64,000 bases of DNA, taken from Drechmeria coniospora (lineage: Eukaryota > Ascomycota > Sordariomycetes > Hypocreales > Ophiocordycipitaceae). Numbering within the stretch: position 1 is the stretch's first letter; each line of letters starts with the position of its first letter. Shown piece after piece: positions 44,938-55,411 of the stretch. The stretch spans positions 9,066,552 to 9,130,551 of the forward strand of contig NC_054391.1 in the NCBI RefSeq assembly GCF_001625195.1. The letters run 5' to 3'. The notes under the pieces are model-generated. The model worked only from the letters and a program-made list of their open reading frames with translations, was not told the DNA's origin and searched no databases. The translations under genes were made by a program, and so were the position numbers.

Positions 44938-45500
44938 CTACCTCTACAACGACACCTACAACTTCACCTACAATTACCCACGAACTTCACCTACAATTAC
45001 ACACACCTACAACTTCACCTACAATTACCCACGACGACACCTACAACTACACCTACAATTACCCCTACAACGACACCTACAACTACACCTACAGTATGTG
45101 GCAAAAGGTATTTGCCCACCCTTAAGTATCACAATCCTAGTCCACTATAACCCAATAGAAAATGGTACCTGAAGGGGGGGAAATACTTTTTGCCCCCCCC
45201 CACTGTACAACAACACCTACAACCACCCCTACAACTACAACTACAACTAAAACACCTACAACTACCCCTACAACTACTCCAACTACCCCTACAACTACCC
45301 CTACAACTACCCCTACAGCTACCCCTACAACTACTCCCACAATTACCCCTACAACTAACCTACAACTACACCTACAACTACCCCTACAACTACTCCTCCA
45401 ATTCCCCCTACAACTACTCCTACAATCCCCCCTACAACTACTCCTTCAACTACCCCTACAGCTACACCTACAGCTACACCAACTACCCCTACAACCTTTC
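44938..45500. repeat. CCTACAACTAC-type minisatellite in two blocks
   Basis: Degenerate units of about 6 and 12 bases (CCTACAACTACC, CCTACAATTACC, CCTACAACGACA) fill 44938-45091 and 45206-45500. The + strand is C/A-rich and almost free of G. The two blocks are separated only by the 114-bp element at 45092-45205, so they were probably one array. Confidence 0.9.
45092..45205. mobile_element. 114-bp Tc1/mariner-type miniature inverted-repeat element
   Basis: The element begins CAGT and ends ACTG and is flanked on both sides by TA (45090-45091 and 45206-45207), the duplication made by Tc1/mariner transposases. The two ~37-bp ends are imperfect inverted repeats: the left end has GGCAAAAGGTATTTGCCCAC, and the reverse complement of the right end has GGCAAAAAGTATTTCCCCCC, followed by TTAAGTA and TTCAGGTA. 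The ~40-bp interior has no coding capacity. Deleting the element and one TA rejoins the flanking minisatellite without breaking its pattern. Confidence 0.78.
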
Positions 45501-46495
45501 CCATAACACATTGCCTTTGCTCCGTACTTGTTTCGGCCGTTGGATTGGAGCAGGGGCAAACATGGCCGTCAGGTTGATGGGTATGTGGACGCAGGACGCG
45601 ACGAGGCCAGAGCTGCACTGACAGGACAAGGCAGAAAGCGAATGAGCTGCTGCTTTCCCGTTGCTATCGCGAGTTTCGGTCCTTTCACGCCAGCTCCTCG
45701 AATAGGCGAGCCCCTTTGCATCACGCAGTCCGGGCTCTGGGGCAACAGAAGGCGACACGACGTCCAAGGAAAACATAAAACGAACAAAGACAGAACGGCA
45801 AGCAAGCCTGGAGTAAAATCTGTCCATGGCGGCAAGTTCAGCGAGCCGCTGGAAGGAGACGCCGCAACGGCCAGCTGTTCAGTCACGCTACCCATCACTA
45901 CCCTGAAAGCAGTGCCTCACCTATCGGTTCAGCAGCTGGCGTAGAAGGATGAGGCAGGCAGGGCTGGACGAATGAAGAAGACACACTGCGAGTACTAGCC
46001 ATTATGCAATGAGAGAATCTGACGGCAAAGATGGCGTGCGGTGCCTACATGGTGTATAACAAACGGTACCTGCACGTATTTGCGCTCTGCACTCAGCCGC
46101 TCTCCCCCCTATCAGCAACAGCACCACCATGTCTCCTGCACCACCAGCCCGTGTTTGTCTCGCCGATAACCAGGGCTTCAAGCCCCCCCCCCCCCTTCCC
46201 AACCTTTTTCTCCCCTTAACATTGAACATTCTTCGTTTCTATTGCATATATCCATCAGCCGTCAGCTCGTTTCTCACCACCACCTGCGCAGCGGTCTCCA
46301 ACGAAACCTCTCCGGCCGGCTGCCTCCTGGAAACGGTCCGTCCGAGCCACATCCAAGCCATAATCGGATCCAACGTCCACTTCCTGGTTATAGTCCGAGT
46401 CCGAGCCTGACTGATCCGGCCATCATCTATCATAGTTACGCAGGCTCGGAGGACCGCACCTCGTACCGCGACACCCTCCTCGGCCTAGGCCAGAG

Positions 46496-48079
46496 ATGGA
46501 CCTGCCGTCCGGCTTTCATCTCTTTCCATTCCTGCCCCCAGAGATTCGGCACAAGGTGTGGGAGGCGCACCTGACAGACCCCGGCGTCAACTTTCTCAAG
46601 GTCGAACCCGTCGACGGAGCCTGGAACTGGGGATCGACGCCTCCCTGGCCAGGCACACACCTTGGCGACGGTGACGGCGTCGGGCACGGCGTCGGGCACC
46701 AGAACAATGGTGAAAACGACATCGACGACGTCGACAGGGTCCTACTACTCGAGTCCCAGGCTCAGCATCGGTCTCCGTCTCCTCCGTCTCGCCTCCCCTC
46801 GCTCCCAACTCCCCTTCACCATCCCCCGCCTCGGGCTCGTCCATGGCCGATGCTGACGGCCGAGCTGGTCGCGAGCAACCCCAACCACCAAGTCGACATA
46901 TCCAACTACGTGGCCCTGTACAAGCGTCTGGCCATCCTCTGCGACGTTGATAGGGAGACGGATGCCTTGACGCGGAGCCTCTGGCACCGACCAAAAGCCC
47001 TCCGGCTTGGCAACGGAAACATCGTGGCGCTCCAAGGCTCGCCCGACCTGGTATGCCTCGAATACCTGCCACCCCAACTCTTCAACTCGGACGGCAACCT
47101 TGACTTCCAGCTCGATTGCCCGGGGCTTGACTCGATCAAGCGGGCCGCCGTTAAGTTCTCGCCAATTTGGCACCCCAAAGTCTTGGCCCCCAAGGGCGGC
47201 GCCGATTGCGCAAAGCCCGACGAGGTCTTGGACCGAGGACGGTACCCGGCGCACCTGTATCAGCTCCTTGCCAGGCACTTTCCCAAGCTCGAAGAGTTTT
47301 ATCTGATCGATTATTTCATCGTCAAAAGAAAGGATGACGACGAGATGCCGCCACCACAACGAGAGCAGCCGTCTCGCGGTCAAGGCAAGAATGCGCGAAA
47401 ACGACGGAAAGGGCTTTTGCTGTCTCCAAGGCTAACCTGAAACCATCTAGGAGACGGGTCTCTTCGAAAATTCCGCGCCCGAGGCCGACTGTTCCACGAG
47501 ATGAGCAGCGACGGCTCCAGCAACGGATCGTGGAAGATGGACCCGAAAACGCGTGGCATTTGCGCCTGGCTGCGGGAATCCTTCGTACGCTACGCCAACG
47601 GGAGCTCGTTCGGCCGGCACGAGAGCCCCGAGACGGTTCGGTTCGGCATCCTCGCCTGCGACTGGAGCATCCCCGTCCCTTGTCTACTTCGACCGAGGCC
47701 CGGGCCCACGATCCCTGGCCATCGAAAGCCGACGCGCCCGCGAAGGGGCGCTCCAAGCAAGATGTTTATTCAAGCAGCGGCCAAGATGGTTCGTCACTCA
47801 TGCAACAGTCGCGCCCACGAGATTCCCCGATCGCTCACGGGCCGTCGAGTCGTCGCAACCTGCCACCGCTTCCTGAGCGTTGCCGGCACGTGCCGCAACT
47901 TTACGCCATCTGTTCCACCACGGCGGAATAGAGTGGATGCGTCAGTTCCAGCGGAGAGACCGTGGCGGTTTGGTGGTCGGAGGGAGAGCACCGGCAGCGC
48001 CGAGTTCGAATTTGGCGCCGAGCGCGAAAGCAACTACCTGTTCACGTTCGAAGTGCGACGGGCACTAGCCGAAGGATGA
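46496..48079 (+). CDS. 2EXR domain protein
   Basis: The proposed exons, 46496-47378 and 47451-48079, have a 72-bp intron and give 503 residues. The N-terminus, FHLFPFLPPEIRHKVWEAHL, is the start of the fungal 2EXR (F-box-like) domain. Domain phrases continue through LCDVDRETDALTRSLWHRP, VALQGSPDLVCLEYLPPQL and LEEFYLIDYFIVKR. After the intron, FRARGRLFHEMSSDGS and VRFGILACDWSIP match the usual end of these proteins. The donor GTCAAG is weak but is the only one I found with the correct phase. Sequence after about 47680 (residue ~370) is Arg/Pro-rich and unlike the family, so a further intron or an earlier stop may exist. The function of 2EXR proteins is unknown; they form expanded families in filamentous fungi. 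Confidence 0.68.
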
Positions 48080-49148
48080 ACGCAGAGCGTGGCTTGTATC
48101 CAAACGAAGGGCCGCCCACGTTGGAGGCGGCCTGTAGTTAGGTCAAAGGTGGGTAGCAATCCTATTCCCTGGCTTCTTGTCATTTTAATCTTGAGGCTTG
48201 ATGCTTGGTTGTTCATTTTCCTTTCGGAACGATGAGCAGTCAACGCTAGGCATACGGACACAGGGTCGTGGGGAGAGGACGAAGAGTACGTTGCAAAATA
48301 CCCATGCCGTCCCTTCGATCGACACAGGGAAGCATCTTTGAGCTCAAACATGGTTCACCAACCGGCGCGAGCGCGCCCCGAGTGCAGTAGATGTCCATGG
48401 ATAAAATTGCTGTCTAGATCAGGGAAGCTTGCGAAGGATTCCGGGTGCAGCCATCATGACGAAGCGGCTCGGGAATATCAAGTCAGGATAAGTTGCACAG
48501 AAACAGAATGACACAGGACCGTCTACGACAGTGGAAATTTCACCAGAGGACGGTCAGCCTCGAGGGCAAATATTCAGGGAGAACAGTCAAGAGGCTCAAC
48601 AGTCTGGCCTGGAACAACCCGGTTGAAATCATGGAGCATGAAACGGAACACTTTGCCATCACAGTTGATGCTGACCCTAGTCGTAAGTCCTCGGTTACGT
48701 CGATGGGCAACACACAAGGCCGTTGACGGTTGCAGTGGGCGGCAGGGAGTACATAACCCCAACGCATCACTTCCTACTTTGTGAAGATGAGAGAGGAGGA
48801 TAACAAAGATGTATTTCCACCAAAGTATGCTGCTGGTATGCTACCGGGTTGGCAATGCAGAATTCGCGAATTCATGTACGAAGTCTGTAACGTAATTGGA
48901 ATTAGTATGGGAGAATTAGTATGGGAGAATTAGGATGGGAGAATTAGTATGGGAGAATTAGTATGGGAGAATTAGTATGGGAGAATTAGTATGGGAGAAT
49001 TAATATGGTAGAATTAATATGGTAGAATTAATATGGTATTAATGATAATATTTAATGCACTGTCGTTACCTCGGTTTGGCAATGGCGGGTAGGTGCCAGG
49101 GTCTCGGATCAATGTTCACGCGCTGTCATCTCCAGCTCGTCATGGCAA
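48080..49148. other. Gene-free spacer with a 14-bp repeat
   Basis: Apart from the AT-rich 14-bp tandem array at 48896-49040, nothing recognisable is present. Confidence 0.6.
48896..49040. repeat. 14-bp ATTAGTATGGGAGA minisatellite
   Basis: About ten head-to-tail copies are present. The last three change to AATATGGTAGAATT-type units. The array is AT-rich in otherwise GC-rich surroundings. Confidence 0.92.
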
Positions 49149-50875
49149 ATGCCTTCCTCCTCTTGCTTGCCTCCAGTTTCTCGAGACGTATTCAAGAAGC
49201 CCAACTTCCCCGACTCTGGATACTGTGACAATAATCATGACCATGAATGGCTTCTTTGTCGTTTTCCCGATTGCAAAAGGTGCATTGCGTCCCCGGAAAG
49301 CTGCATCATCCACACGGCTTGCTTGAAGCTCTTCCTGTCCGAAGCGGGGAAGTGGTAGCATCCTGATCTTCCATCTCTATGGGTTGCCGCCACCTGGAGG
49401 AGTCCGTGGCAGGGTGCTGTACCGCTCGATCAGGATCCTTGGGTGAGCTGCGGATATCTGGAAATTTTACGTGACCTTCTGCCTCGAGTGCCGTCGTTGC
49501 CGCCGGAGCTTGTTTCAATCATCTGGGGATTCTGTCAGCTGCGCCCTCCTCGGCACTATACCGCCGTCTTGGACCTCCGTCGAGGATTGGTGTCATCTCA
49601 GCGGTATGTATCACCTCACAACCCATCCGTCTCGCTGATGTCGAATCGTGGTCTCGTGGTCATCCGCCCAAACAAAACAACGGGCCAAGGAGGCTGATCA
49701 TGCGTCTAATGTTCAATTCTCGAGGACTCTCTCGCATCGAAAGAGTGAGCGAAAGGCCATCTGTGTCGCCGTCGAGCGGCAGCCTTCGTGCGAGGGAAAG
49801 GCATTCATCGTCGAGGAAGCCGACCGCTTCTCCGGCGTGCTTGTGGAGTTCAAAGTTTGTCCATCTCCAATTTTCGCCCTTCGTTCGCTCATATCGGCAG
49901 CATGACCTAGGCCGTTTACAACTTCCCGCTGGCGAACAAGGTGGATTCAACATTTGGGATACGCCTTGCCCACCGCCCCCCGAACGCTGCTTCGACGAGA
50001 TTTCCCGTCGAATCCTGCCTCGCCGTCTCGGAACGCTACAGGTCCACGACTGCACGGGCTTCCCCATGTTCATGTCGTGCGGCTCAACGTTTGCCGTGCA
50101 TGCTCATACGAACAATCGACCTTGCGCCCAGAGCACCTTTGAGACGCTGCCAGTGAATCGACATAAAAGGGTTGATTGGTTATACGTACCCATCCAAGAC
50201 AGAATTACAAGCATTGGCTTTAGCCATGTCGAACGACGATCGAGGAGTGCCGCGAGGCTGCAAAGTCTCCTCGTAAGATGCTATTCCATCCGTTCCTCGA
50301 ATTCTCTAATAGTCTGCAGATTGGCTTCGAGGCGGCTGAAGACATTTTGATCGGCAGCCGCGAAAAGTCCTTCTCCATCATCCAGGAGCCTGCGATGCTA
50401 GTGTTTGACAAGCCAGACAGTCTGCCCATCTCATTCGTTGGCGCGTACTCCGACAACGAAGACTTTGTACTGCAGAACGTCTACGTTGCATTTGATTCGC
50501 TCCCGTCGACAATGATGAAACCTGCTTTCTCATCGGCCTCGCTGGAGGGCGCCACGAAAAGTGTTGCTGTTTTACATACCGGGAACGGTGACCTGCCGGG
50601 GACTGATCATACACTACAAGAGTGGACGGCAGAGCGCCCTCGGACAATGCAGACCGGGAATTGATCCGGCTCAAGAATTCACCATGCCTGCCTATCTCTG
50701 TCTTACTAACCCCTCCCTCGAGCTAGGCATTAGACATCACGAATGGCAGGGCCCAAACATCGTGATAACTCTGTTCGAGAAAGTTCATCATCACCAAGAT
50801 GGCCACTGGACGTGCTGTTCCCCTTGCGAGATGAGGGGGTATATATACATTGCTCAGTTGACAACTTGGCCATGA
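49149..50875 (+). pseudogene. Disrupted F-box-family gene
   Basis: Four exons can be joined in frame: 49149-49603, 49725-49854, 49901-50272 and 50320 to about 50560, with introns of 121, 46 and 47 bp. The content is coherent: a Cys/His patch (CRFPDCKRCIASPESC), LWVAATWRSPWQG, an F-box-like core (LPPELVSIIWGFCQ), then CTGFPMFMSCGS, WLYVPIQDRITSIGF and FVGAYSDNEDF. Two lesions are seen. A TAG at 49356-49358 falls between AGKW and HPDLPSLW in the same frame, with no usable intron around it. The frame also shifts by one base in the A-run near 50556-50560, after which CRGLIIHYKSGRQSALGQ continues in another frame to a stop at 50873-50875. The family is known to me only as fungal F-box-like proteins of unknown role. 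Sequencing error at either site, or a missed 5' exon, is possible. Confidence 0.6.
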
Positions 50876-52254
50876 GCTTACAGCATGTCGTCAGGGAAGA
50901 ATAGAGCTGTGGCCAAGCTCCTTTTCACTTCCTGCAGCTCGATTGCGCTATCAATCATAGAAAACTCCATTCGACAGTCAGGGAATCTGGGAAACGGCAC
51001 TTACGACGGCAAACGGTAGAAGAATGAGGTGCGGCAGCTGCCGTGGAGGAAATGAGGTCTTCGGCATGCTCAAGTGCGTACCCACTTAATCGGTAGGGCT
51101 TGTGTCGGCCCGCACCGCTAGCCGCGACGGACCGCATTCAGGCGCAGATTCAGATGTCGATGGTCACGGTATGTATCGCTTGGCTCTTTTGTCTCGATCT
51201 TCCTTTGTTCCAATTGACCTTCCGCACTACGCATCCATGAGCGACCCAACATCATTCTTTGTTTCAGTTCGCTCAAATGGTCAATCGCACGGTCAACAGC
51301 AGTGCCAGGTAAGGTGTCGCATGCAGCAGGTTCTTCGCCCTCGCTTTGGCCTCAACTGTTTTCACGACACGTGCAATATGCAAAAATTCAGTGGCGTATT
51401 ATTTCAAATCATCTGATGATGAAAGAGCTTGCCTGACGCTGTAGCCATCGGAGGGTGTCTGAGTCACAACCACGCGAGCATCTAGCAAGAAACACCTCGG
51501 GGGCGAAAATAGATCTGTCGGTCATACCATACGTATAAATCATGCACGCCAAAGAGTGCGTTAGATTGCAGTATGCATGGTTCACCTTTCGCCTGCATAT
51601 GAAATGGCGCATAGCATGCACTGCCAAACATCGATGGCAAATTCCCAACGCATTTGGGTACGCGAAATTTGAACACCGTCCTGATCTCTGTCCGAGTCTT
51701 TTCAGAACGTCATATATCGTACCTGTACTGCATTTCCATTATATCTGTTGAAATTGTCATCTCCATTCCCTGACGGTGAGTTCTTCTCGTCCATTTTTGA
51801 TTTTTTCTTCGTGCCATGATTGATTGATTCGTACCTGTACTGCATTTACATTATATCAGTTGAAATTGTCATCTCCATTCCCTGACGGTGAACTCTTCTT
51901 GTCCATTTTTGAATTTTTCTTCGTGCCATGATTGATTGATACTCGATAGCAATGTTGCTTTTTGGTTCAAGGACACCAAGTGATGACCGTATGAAAATCA
52001 AGAGGCAATTTTCACTCATCATATCCGTGACGCACGCGAGTTGAATCAAGGATGAATAGGGTAGGTGTGTGTACAACGTGCGGATGGTCAGGTAAAGCAC
52101 GCATAAAGCGCCGTGATTTATGCGACGAGGAGTAATAACATGTTTTTGCTGACCGGTGGGTTGAGACATTCGAGGCTGTAGATTCTTTATGCAAAATATT
52201 GCATCTAAAACTCATAGTCATGACCAATTCGACCTTTGTAAATGGTCCACGTAC
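50876..52254. other. Gene-free region with a 112-bp duplication
   Basis: No gene is supported. The stretch is more AT-rich than most of the window and contains the tandem duplication at 51719-51942. Scattered splice-like signals (for example GTATGT near 51170) do not join convincing frames. Confidence 0.5.
51719..51942. repeat. 112-bp tandem duplication
   Basis: Positions 51719-51830 and 51831-51942 are near-identical. They share GTACCTGTACTGCATTT, GTTGAAATTGTCATCTCC and TTCGTGCCATGATTGATTGA, and differ at only a few positions. Confidence 0.92.
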
Positions 52255-52689
52255 CTTGTTCATCAGTCCACCTCGCTCACCGATCTCGTCCTGGCCAAAA
52301 CACATGCATGAGTAAGCAGTGGCATGCGAGTGCAGGTTCGTGCAATTACAGTACCTTTTTCTCGGCGTGGGATAATAATCCGCATTAGTAACGAGACGAC
52401 TGTGGAGCTTTGAGAGGGTGCAAGTACAATTTCGTTGCGTCAGTACGGTGATATCGGGAACGCTCATCTGGTCCGGTGCAATGCCGAACGTTATCAATGC
52501 TCTTCGGACCTCCTAGTCCCAATCATTAACCGCCGTTGCTTGCTCTCGAGGGAGAGCCAACCGCGTACTTACAGCGTATGCTCGTTTCAGGTGGACCTGG
52601 TGGACCCGGCATTCGTGGTGGGTTGGCCGACGCTGCAGTCTCCATGAGAATAGATGTGAATGCAAATGACCAGCGAGCAAGCGCCGCAT
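52255..52689 (-). CDS. Possible gene fragment, cysteine-containing, unrecognised
   Basis: On the minus strand an open segment from an ATG at 52689 to 52573 ends at a consensus donor GTAAGT. A 60-bp intron (52513-52572, with a TTAAT branch-like site and TAG acceptor) leads in phase to a second open segment, 52255-52512, ending at a GTACGT donor. The joined 125 residues include CTC, CNC and CMC pairs and YYPTPRKRY. No signal peptide, domain or terminal exon could be identified. The evidence is only the splice signals and open frame. It is divergent to the lactonase-like gene, 427 bp away. Confidence 0.25.
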
Positions 52690-53115
52690 GAACCTGGATG
52701 GTGTGATTCGTCCGTCGCGCGAAATGTGAAGAGGAAGCTTGAAAGATTGTGAAACAAGATTGCTCCACCAACGCAAGGATGGCATCAGCATCCATCTGTG
52801 ACTTTGCCACCACCATTGTCCTGTCGCGTGTGAGGGGGCAGGGAATGGCATGTCGGGTCTTCCAGGTTGGGTTGCGAGCGCCATTTCGATTGGACGGTCT
52901 CTGTTCCATCTTCAATCCGAGGTTCGCTTTTGTTAGTCTCAACTTCTTTCATCAATTCATCCGAAACATGAGTCTGTTCAGCATCGGGTTGGGCGACCGT
53001 GCCGAATCTTGGCCAGCCGAAGATTCATTCGGGTATAAAGGCCGGCCGCGTTCGCATATCCTGCTCCAGACCACAAGTTAACAGATTCCAACTACATTTC
53101 ACACTGTTCATCATC
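52690..53115. other. Upstream region of the lactonase-like gene
   Basis: This is promoter-sized spacer between a weak minus-strand candidate and the lactonase-like gene. It contains the TATA element listed separately and no gene. Confidence 0.5.
53034..53039 (+). promoter_or_regulatory. TATA box of the lactonase-like gene
   Basis: TATAAA (context GGGTATAAAGG) lies 77 bp upstream of the ATG at 53116, a normal spacing for a fungal core promoter with a short leader. Confidence 0.55.
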
Positions 53116-54288
53116 ATGAGACTCCTACTCTCCTCCATATTGGCGGCCCAGACTGCCGTGGCCTCCGTCCTTCCGGCCGCCCAGCTGACGGCCCGGCAAG
53201 AGGCCTCGTCGGCGCGACTGCTCATGTCCAGCTCGGGCAACTTTTTCCTCGCCGATTTCGCCAACGACAAGCTCAGCCTCTTGCCCAAGAAGCCCATCAC
53301 CGGGCACGCCTCGTGGGTTGCCGTGACCAAGGACGCGGCCAATGACAAGACGCTCCTCTACGCCCTCGACGAGAACGGCAGCAACACAACGATATTCAGC
53401 CTCGACGCGAAAACTGGTGACCTCGTCAAGGGGACGGGGAAAATAGGCAGCAATGGCGTCGTCCATCTCGAGTTCAACAAAGACAAGACACGCATGGTCG
53501 GGTCGTCGTACGGGGACGGCACCATGGACATCTGGAAGACGGAAAACGGCGGATTGGAGCTTCTGAAAACCGTCGTCTCCGATAGCGCCCTCGGTCCCAA
53601 CAAGACGCGGCAGAGTAGTCGGCACCCGCACCAGGCTGTGCTGGATCCGACCGGCCGTTTCTTCGCCGTCAACGACCTCGGCACCGACAGCATCGTCGTG
53701 CTCGACTCCAAGGATGACAGCTTCGCCATCGTCAACACGCAGCTCGTGCCGGAGCCGGGATGCGGCCCTAGGCACGGATCATTCTTTCCAGTCAACTCGG
53801 AGAAGGCGTCGCACTACATGGTAGTCTGCGAGATGACCAACAAGGTGCACGTCTTCAAAGTGAGCTACGATAGCAGCACCATCAAGATGCAGCCCGTCCA
53901 AGCCATTTCGACCTTTCAAGACGGAGGAAATCACGAGCACGCTGCGGCGGGCGAGCTGGTTGTCGGGCCTGACAACAAGAGCGTGTACGTGTCGAACCGG
54001 CTCGATAACTCCGACGGCATTGCCCACTTTCGCATCAATCCCGGTCGTTGCGGAAAGCTTCTGGAGTTCGTCGGCGCCACGGCGACGGGCGGCACGAAGC
54101 CGCGAATGTTCAGCTTCAGCAGCGACGGCAAGCACGTCTTTGTCGGGAACCAGGCGGGCGAGCTAGGCGCCGTCGTCCTTCGCAGGCGTGAGGACGGTAC
54201 GCTGGAGGAGAAGCCTGTGGCGAGCATCAAGGCTTCTGAATTCGGAGAGCCCGAATTCGGACCGTCGTTTGTGCAGCAGATTGCCTGA
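53116..54288 (+). CDS. Secreted seven-bladed beta-propeller, lactonase-like protein
   Basis: One exon encodes 390 residues. Residues 1-17 (MRLLLSSILAAQTAVAS) are a signal peptide. The mature part matches the 6-phosphogluconolactonase/carboxy-cis,cis-muconate cyclase fold family in fungi. Recurrent blade strands include WVAVTKDAANDKTLLYALDE, VHLEFNKDKTRMVGSSYGDG, HPHQAVLDPTGRFFAVNDLG and ELVVGPDNKSVYVSNRLD. The catalytic-site style segments HPHQAVLDP and GPRHGSFFP are present, and the last blade (FSSDGKHVFVGNQ) closes near the end. Length is typical. Secretion suggests extracellular lactone or sugar-lactone turnover, but most fungal members have no proven substrate. A TATA box lies 77 bp upstream. 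No intron is needed. Confidence 0.87.
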   Translation: MRLLLSSILAAQTAVASVLPAAQLTARQEASSARLLMSSSGNFFLADFANDKLSLLPKKPITGHASWVAVTKDAANDKTLLYALDENGSNTTIFSLDAKTGDLVKGTGKIGSNGVVHLEFNKDKTRMVGSSYGDGTMDIWKTENGGLELLKTVVSDSALGPNKTRQSSRHPHQAVLDPTGRFFAVNDLGTDSIVVLDSKDDSFAIVNTQLVPEPGCGPRHGSFFPVNSEKASHYMVVCEMTNKVHVFKVSYDSSTIKMQPVQAISTFQDGGNHEHAAAGELVVGPDNKSVYVSNRLDNSDGIAHFRINPGRCGKLLEFVGATATGGTKPRMFSFSSDGKHVFVGNQAGELGAVVLRRREDGTLEEKPVASIKASEFGEPEFGPSFVQQIA

Positions 54289-55411
54289 GCTCATGCTTAG
54301 GCATGGACGCCTGTCGCTCACTTGTGCTTTTCCTCCCGCCGGCTGCTTGATTGAGATTCTGGGACGAGGGCGGTATTGTTGTGTGGCCGACCATGTTAAA
54401 CAAACATCGTGGAAAAGAGGTCAACCCGCTATCCGGTTGGGAAAGCCATTATAGCCATTATAGAATAGACATTATAGACATTATAGAAAGTCATTAGTCG
54501 AGGTTTCATGGAAGCAAAGTTTTCCATCGTCGTCGAGGCCCGGTAGTCTCGTCGTACAAGTAGCGCACATGGGGCCAGCCGGCGGTGAAAAGGCATGGGT
54601 TAGGTAACCTACATATCTATTGCAGGATCCAATGCGAGAAGGAGGCAAGAGCGACGCAAGAGAGAAGTGCAAACGAGAGGCAAGAGCGACGCAAGAGAGA
54701 GGTGCAAACGAGAGGCAAGAGCGATGCAGGTGCGAGACAGGTGTGACGTAAACGCGAGGCAAGCGCGCCGGACCAAGACTAAAGCGGGAGGAGTTCCTTC
54801 GGTTTCAAGACCAACTTGTCGTTACTAGAGAAACCGACCATCTACGGGTTTAGCTCTTCGACATAAATTACGGGCATGAATCTAATGATTCGTTCCTTTG
54901 CGCTCCTTGACAGCCATATGTCTACCGCTCGTTCTCATGCCCGTGTCGTAGGGATTCGTGCATTGATTGTCTTTCTTGAAAGCCTGCTGCCGATGCCTAT
55001 CTATGGATTGGAGCTTGTCGCCATCGATGGGCCTGATAGAGGAGTCATGTAATAAACTTCCTGTCGAGTACGTCGCACACAATCAACAACTCCCACATAA
55101 GGTATGAATAGTGTCGGTCGCCTCTTGAGCGTGTCGTTGCTCCGACCCCGAGCAGGTTACCGGCCAATGGCTAGATTGAAAGGACGACGTGGTGGTGTCC
55201 CACTACAAGACAAAGCCTTTGCATCACATTTGCCACGATCCATGGATCAATGAGAGTGTTCATTTCATTTATTCTGCGTCACATGCCTCCATAATTCGTC
55301 ATCTTCCACAGGGGACCCTCGACAGCGCCGTCTCCGTCCTCGGTGAAGTGCGATGCAGTCGCTCGCGCCGAGCGCTCCTTTGTTTTCATGCCATGTACCA
55401 AGCACAACCGT
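54289..55411. other. Convergent intergenic spacer with 35-bp repeat
   Basis: This region lies between the 3' ends of the lactonase-like and esterase genes. It contains short ATTATAG repeats at 54450-54487 and the 35-bp repeat at 54642-54750. No gene is supported. Confidence 0.6.
54642..54750. repeat. 35-bp tandem repeat
   Basis: GAGGCAAGAGCGACGCAAGA starts units at 54642 and 54677, and a diverged third copy starts at 54712. The unit length is 35 bp. Confidence 0.88.

Larger units (their letters stand above)
44201..46495. other. Gene-free region with minisatellite and miniature transposon
   Basis: The 3' part of the antiporter gene is followed by a short GTAC-rich patch (44820-44930) and a C-rich CCTACAACTA minisatellite interrupted by a miniature element. 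The remaining ~900 bases show no supported gene. A C11 run occurs near 46186. Confidence 0.6.

Noticed and set aside
44938..45500. CRISPR-like array
   Set aside because: The repeats are short, degenerate and without unique spacers, and the organism is a eukaryote; it is a minisatellite.
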